Part shown: positions 6,216 through 9,171 of the stretch, piece by piece | Layout: each line of letters starts with the position of its first letter | How positions within the stretch are numbered: position 1 is the stretch's first letter | DNA from: Lachnospiraceae bacterium | Lineage (GTDB): Bacteria > Bacillota > Clostridia > Lachnospirales > Lachnospiraceae | Assembly: GCA_021205045.1 (NCBI GenBank) | Contig: JAJPYH010000253.1 | Coordinates: 1-9,171 of the forward strand | Length of the DNA: 9,171 nt | Reading direction: 5' to 3' | Made by a program: the position numbers and the translations under genes | The notes under the pieces: generated by a model | The model's input: only the letters and a program-made list of their open reading frames with translations | Told to the model about the DNA's origin: nothing | The model's database searches: none

Positions 6216-7784
6216 TCAGGAAGAAACGTATAACAGCGGATTCGCCGCCACTCCATTCACCCGAATCTCAAAGTGCAGATGGGGTCCCGTGCTGTTGCCC
6301 GTGTTGCCGCTTAAGGCTATACTCTGCCCCTGTACCACCGTATCTCCCACAGACACCAGAAGCTTGCTCAGGTGCGCGTACCTGGTCTCCTTCCCGTCCG
6401 GATGCTGAATGTAAATACAATAACCATAACTGCTGCTCCATCCGGCTCTGGTCACCGTACCGCCGCTGGACGCATACACTGTAGTCCCCACCGGAACAGC
6501 CCAGTCCACGCCCTTGTGAGTGGTTCCCCAGCGTGCGCCAAAGCCGGAGGACAGGGTACCGCCGTAGACCGGCTTTATATAGGTAGGCGGAACCTGCGTG
6601 CCCCGTTCCACAATCTTGGGAACCGCTTCCATCAGCACATTTTCCACCAGAATATCTTTTTCCTCTTCTTCCCCGTTCAGATAGGTCACATTGGCCACGA
6701 TCTCCCGGTATCCCGTAGACGGATTCTGCAGAGTCTCACTGTCCGTCGTATACCAGTCATCATTGTCAATATAGATGGTATCGGCATCATATTCTTCCCC
6801 CCGATACTCCCTGGCCACATAAGCCACAGTCAAAGTGGAGGTGGGGACAGTGATAATCAACTCCTGATCCACCCGGATAATGGTACTTTCACTCTCCAGA
6901 GCGTCGTTTAACGCGATCAGATCCTCCATGGGAACCCCGGTAGTCAATGCAATCTGACTGAGGGTATCGCCGCTTTGCACGGTATAAATCTCATTTTCCA
7001 GATCTTCATTCAAAAGATCGGCCAGTACCTCCTCAGCGGTATTGATATTCTCCGGCGCCAGATAACACTCCGCGATCTCGATCCGGTCCATAAAATACAT
7101 CTCTACGGCGCCCAGATCGTAATCGTCCATATCCAGCTCTTCAGCGTAGCTCTCCTCGTCAAACAGCTCGTTCTCCAGCACTGTATAGCCCGCCAGATTC
7201 CTGTCCACGCTGCCGTTTTCCTCATCGTCCTCCGTTTCGATGACAGCGGTCAGTACGGCAAAAGCCCTTCCCTCATCATATTGAATACTGACTTCAAAAT
7301 CACCGCCCAGATTATAGGTATCGACAAACTCCTGAAGGACCTCCTGCACCTGGGAAACACTGGGCAGCGCCACCATGTAGCCGTTGATTTTCAGCATATA
7401 AGCACGCTGCAGGGTTTCCACCACACAATCTGCCAGGATCGTCTCCATGCTGGCCGTCATTTCCTCCTCGTCCGTCATGGCTCCCGCGATCATGTACTGC
7501 CCCTCCACGGTCAGATCCGCTGAAATAAAGGTAATCTCATCCGTCTCAGAGGTCAGCATCTCCTTGGCCGTCTGAAAACAATGGTTGGCTGTCTGCTCAT
7601 CCTGCGCCACACCCACATAAATATCGTTCACATATACTTTATAAGAATTGATGATTCCCCAGTCGTCAAGCTCCAGGCTGGGTCCAAAAAACATACTGAC
7701 AAAGAATACCAGCAGGCCGCACAGGTATCCGAAAGATAATGGTAAAGTTTTTCTTGTTGCTTTTGTCTTATGATTTACTGCCAT
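6216..7784 (-). CDS. Membrane-anchored LysM/G5/M23 cell-wall endopeptidase
   Basis: Probably a zinc metallopeptidase that cuts peptide cross-bridges in peptidoglycan outside the membrane. The 522 residues show: a basic N-terminus and a hydrophobic segment (about 15-34) acting as signal anchor; a long acidic region (about 40-265) without a recognised fold; a LysM repeat (267-313, starting YTVQSGDTLSQIA); a G5-like beta region (about 315-398); and a C-terminal M23 domain (about 410-515). The zinc and catalytic residues are present: His423 and Asp427 in HKGVDW, His471 in YAHLS, and His502/His504 in PHLHFE. It is therefore likely active, not a degenerate SpoIIQ-like scaffold. ATG at 7784 lies 17 nt inside the end of the flavin reductase gene and has no good Shine-Dalgarno (only TAAGAAAAA), so translation may depend on ribosomes finishing the upstream gene. 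murA follows after 72 nt. Function is secure at family level; the physiological role (growth, division or sporulation) is not. Confidence 0.92.
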   Translation of the reverse strand: MAVNHKTKATRKTLPLSFGYLCGLLVFFVSMFFGPSLELDDWGIINSYKVYVNDIYVGVAQDEQTANHCFQTAKEMLTSETDEITFISADLTVEGQYMIAGAMTDEEEMTASMETILADCVVETLQRAYMLKINGYMVALPSVSQVQEVLQEFVDTYNLGGDFEVSIQYDEGRAFAVLTAVIETEDDEENGSVDRNLAGYTVLENELFDEESYAEELDMDDYDLGAVEMYFMDRIEIAECYLAPENINTAEEVLADLLNEDLENEIYTVQSGDTLSQIALTTGVPMEDLIALNDALESESTIIRVDQELIITVPTSTLTVAYVAREYRGEEYDADTIYIDNDDWYTTDSETLQNPSTGYREIVANVTYLNGEEEEKDILVENVLMEAVPKIVERGTQVPPTYIKPVYGGTLSSGFGARWGTTHKGVDWAVPVGTTVYASSGGTVTRAGWSSSYGYCIYIQHPDGKETRYAHLSKLLVSVGDTVVQGQSIALSGNTGNSTGPHLHFEIRVNGVAANPLLYVSS

Positions 7785-8343
7785 TTTTTCTTACACTATA
7801 TCCAAAGGTTCCCAACACCCTGCCCGTGGCCAGATACTGCCCATGGGAATAAACAATGGGTTTTGCCTTTTCCAGGCAAAACCTTCCCTTCTCGTCCAGA
7901 TATCTCTCGTCCGCATGCACTGCCCTGATACGCGCAAGGAACATGGTGTGCGTTCCCAGAGCCTTTTTCTCCGTTACGATACATTCTATATTGACCGGGC
8001 TCTCCCCGATCAATGGGGCGCCGATCCCATCTGCGTGCACCGCTGTCAGGCCGCATTCTTTAAATTTGTCGATCTCTCTGCCGCTTTTTACCCCGCAATA
8101 ATCTACAGCCCGCACCAGAGCCTCCGTAGCCAGGTTGGTCACAAATTCCCCTGTCTCTTCTATCATATGATAGGAATACCGTTCAGGACGTACAGAAATG
8201 GATACCATAGGCGGATCAGAACAGACAGTGCCTGTCCAGGCTATGGTAATAATATTATAATTGCCCTTCCGGTCCGCTGTGCTGACCATGACCACCGGAA
8301 GCGGGTAGAGCATATTGCCCGGTTTCCAGATTTGCTTTGCCAT
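7768..8343 (-). CDS. Flavin reductase family protein (flavoredoxin-like)
   Basis: A 191-residue cytoplasmic protein of the flavin reductase-like FMN-binding split-barrel family. Such proteins bind FMN and pass electrons from NAD(P)H or ferredoxin-type donors; the natural partner here is unknown. Seen: an N-terminal barrel strand YPLPVVMVSTADRKGNYNI (13-31), a phosphate-contacting stretch around ITIAWTGTVCSDPP (32-45), SISVRPERYSYHMIEETGEF (48-67), FVTNLATEAL (67-76) and the C-terminal segment PIVYSHGQYLATGRVLG (162-178), all typical of the family. Length fits single-domain members. The ATG shares one base with the preceding gene's TGA (TGATG), and AGGAG lies about 10 nt upstream. Its last 17 nt overlap the M23 peptidase start. 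The operon position gives no obvious substrate. Family call is firm, role is not. Confidence 0.88.
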   Translation of the reverse strand: MAKQIWKPGNMLYPLPVVMVSTADRKGNYNIITIAWTGTVCSDPPMVSISVRPERYSYHMIEETGEFVTNLATEALVRAVDYCGVKSGREIDKFKECGLTAVHADGIGAPLIGESPVNIECIVTEKKALGTHTMFLARIRAVHADERYLDEKGRFCLEKAKPIVYSHGQYLATGRVLGTFGYSVRKNGSKS

Positions 8344-9014
8344 CAGAGAAGCACTCCTGACTGTTCCAGGATCTGCAGGACAGCACTGATCAGGGCAGCA
8401 GCCAGGGTGATACCGATCAGTATCTTATTGGCCCGCTGTTTTTTCCTGTTCTCTAGCTGAAGCTGAGTCACCGCGGCCTGAAGCTCCTGCGTCTGGCTGT
8501 TCAGCTGCTTTACCGTTTCCTCTAAAACCCTGGAAGCCTGTTCCTCCACCACAGCCTGCACATTCTTGTAGACCTTCACATTCTCTCTGTGTACATGATT
8601 TTCCAGCTGATCCTGATAGGTATGTACCAGATCCTTTAAATCCTCATCCTCCGCTTCGTCCTCTTCCTCTTTGATCGAAGCAGCCTCCGTTTCCTCCAGC
8701 TTTTGCAGGGAAAAATCACAGAGCTGACTGATCTTTTCCCCCAGTTCCACGTTTTTCAGCTGGATATGGCGCATGGTCTTGCCAATCTCCTGATATTCCT
8801 CCAGCTGTTTGCTCAGAGTCTCGATCTGCTCCCTGAGCGCTTCGCTTTGTCCCTGCATTGTCTCGCTCTGCCTGCGAAGGGCTTCTCCCTGCTCCTTCAG
8901 CATGGCCGTCTGTTCCTTCAGTGCTTCCTCCTCCATAGCGTCCGCATCCATATTCGCCTGCATGCTCTCCTGGGAAACCAGGCGCTGCGCCAGTCTGTCT
9001 ATAAAATTATCCAT
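8343..9014 (-). CDS. Tail-anchored coiled-coil protein, function unknown
   Basis: I do not recognise this 223-residue protein. Visible parts are: a short N-terminus with VSQES; six consecutive heptads of the form xxQxExL (33-74), predicted as an uninterrupted coiled coil; a linker helix (75-110); a very acidic patch EEEDEAEDEDLKD (116-128); a second coiled-coil region (about 130-192); a basic stretch RKKQR (190-194); and one hydrophobic segment (about 197-216) followed by a short tail. There is no signal peptide, so the bulk should be cytoplasmic with the C-terminus in the membrane. ATG at 9014 has GGGGAGG 7 nt upstream; an ATG 4 nt earlier is too close to the Shine-Dalgarno and stops after three codons. 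It is the first gene of the coupled operon and overlaps the flavin reductase by 1 nt. A structural, tethering or sensory role is possible but not shown. Confidence 0.85.
   Translation of the reverse strand: MDNFIDRLAQRLVSQESMQANMDADAMEEEALKEQTAMLKEQGEALRRQSETMQGQSEALREQIETLSKQLEEYQEIGKTMRHIQLKNVELGEKISQLCDFSLQKLEETEAASIKEEEDEAEDEDLKDLVHTYQDQLENHVHRENVKVYKNVQAVVEEQASRVLEETVKQLNSQTQELQAAVTQLQLENRKKQRANKILIGITLAAALISAVLQILEQSGVLL
8793..8918 (-). repeat. Six tandem 21-nt coding repeats (heptads xxQxExL)
   Basis: Residues 33-74 of the coiled-coil protein divide exactly into KEQTAML, KEQGEAL, RRQSETM, QGQSEAL, REQIETL and SKQLEEY. Gln is invariant at the third position of all six, Leu/Met ends five of the six, and Glu fills the fifth position in five. 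The DNA therefore has a 21-nt period, though the units have diverged in base sequence. This suggests either growth by duplication of a heptad or strong selection on coiled-coil register. Copy number could vary between strains. Confidence 0.7.
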
Positions 9015-9075
9015 TCATGTACCTCCCCAAAAGAGCCGCCGCTCATTCTCCGCTTTTCCAAACGTTATAAAAAGG

Positions 9076-9104
9076 ATTGTAACATCTTTCCCGTTGTTTT
9101 ACAA
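9076..9104 (-). promoter_or_regulatory. Candidate extended -10 promoter of the three-gene operon
   Basis: On the minus strand, TTGTAA (9104-9099, 4 of 6) and TACAAT (9081-9076, 5 of 6) are spaced by 17 nt, and TGT immediately before the -10 gives the extended TGn motif. Transcription would begin near 9069, about 55 nt before the coiled-coil gene's ATG. The leader contains a small GAGC-GGCG-GCTC hairpin followed by TTTT just ahead of the Shine-Dalgarno; it is too short to call a terminator. Confidence 0.55.
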
Positions 9105-9171
9105 GCCAAATACGACTTGAATCATTTTCGATGTAACCATTTTAGAACGTAAGCTCTGCAAAATTTCCTCG
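9105..9171. other. Right edge, no clear gene
   Basis: An AT-richer stretch upstream of the operon promoter. One minus-strand frame is open from the window edge to a TAA at 9101-9099 (23 codons ending VVFGL), so the tail of an upstream gene is possible, but another frame is also open for over a dozen codons and no terminator is seen. I cannot call a gene here. Confidence 0.3.

Noticed and set aside
9007..9018. Three-codon frame (ATG AAT GGA TAA) just before the coiled-coil gene start
   Set aside because: Its ATG is only 3 nt from GGAGG, too close for efficient initiation, and it is most easily explained by chance.
9099..9170. Possible C-terminal end of an upstream minus-strand gene at the right edge
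   Set aside because: Only 23 codons are visible, another frame is also open for over a dozen codons, and there is no terminator or recognisable sequence to support it.
1..9171. Mobile elements, CRISPR arrays, tRNA or rRNA genes, phage or defence genes
   Set aside because: No transposase, integrase, regularly spaced repeats or structural RNA signatures were found; the six genes are co-directional and closely packed.

Overview
The window looks like an ordinary stretch of a Firmicutes chromosome, most likely from the class Clostridia and the family Lachnospiraceae. The basis is the style of the proteins (a clostridial ATP-type PfkA, a MurA with a Cys active site, a DnaE with an intact PHP domain and a C-terminal extension, and an M23 peptidase with LysM and G5-like modules), the dnaE-pfkA adjacency common in clostridia, and strong GGAGG-type ribosome binding sites. 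Base composition appears near 50% GC by eye. No mobile element, CRISPR array, tRNA or rRNA was seen.

All six clear genes lie on the minus strand, so transcription runs from right to left. In that order they are: a tail-anchored coiled-coil protein of unknown function (9014-8343), a flavin reductase family protein (8343-7768), a membrane-anchored LysM/G5/M23 cell-wall peptidase (7784-6216), murA (6143-4848), dnaE (4744-1274) and pfkA (1113-139). The first three overlap (by 1 nt and by 17 nt) and probably form one translationally coupled operon behind a good extended -10 promoter at 9076-9104. A 72-nt gap with a promoter-like and dyad-symmetric sequence separates them from murA.

murA ends in a clear intrinsic terminator (4776-4808), which leaves only about 31 nt before the dnaE start codon. 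After dnaE a good promoter match (1240-1268) lies immediately past the stop codon and would give pfkA its own transcript with a leader of about 120 nt. That leader contains a short upstream ORF with a stronger Shine-Dalgarno sequence than pfkA itself; it overlaps the pfkA start out of frame.

The genes cover peptidoglycan precursor synthesis (MurA), wall remodelling (M23), DNA replication (DnaE) and glycolysis (PfkA). This is mainly housekeeping. I do not see convincing evidence for a new multi-gene system. The points most worth checking are the pfkA leader ORF, the terminator placed against dnaE, the heptad-repeat tail-anchored protein coupled to a flavin reductase, and a few unusual motif residues in PfkA, MurA and DnaE.
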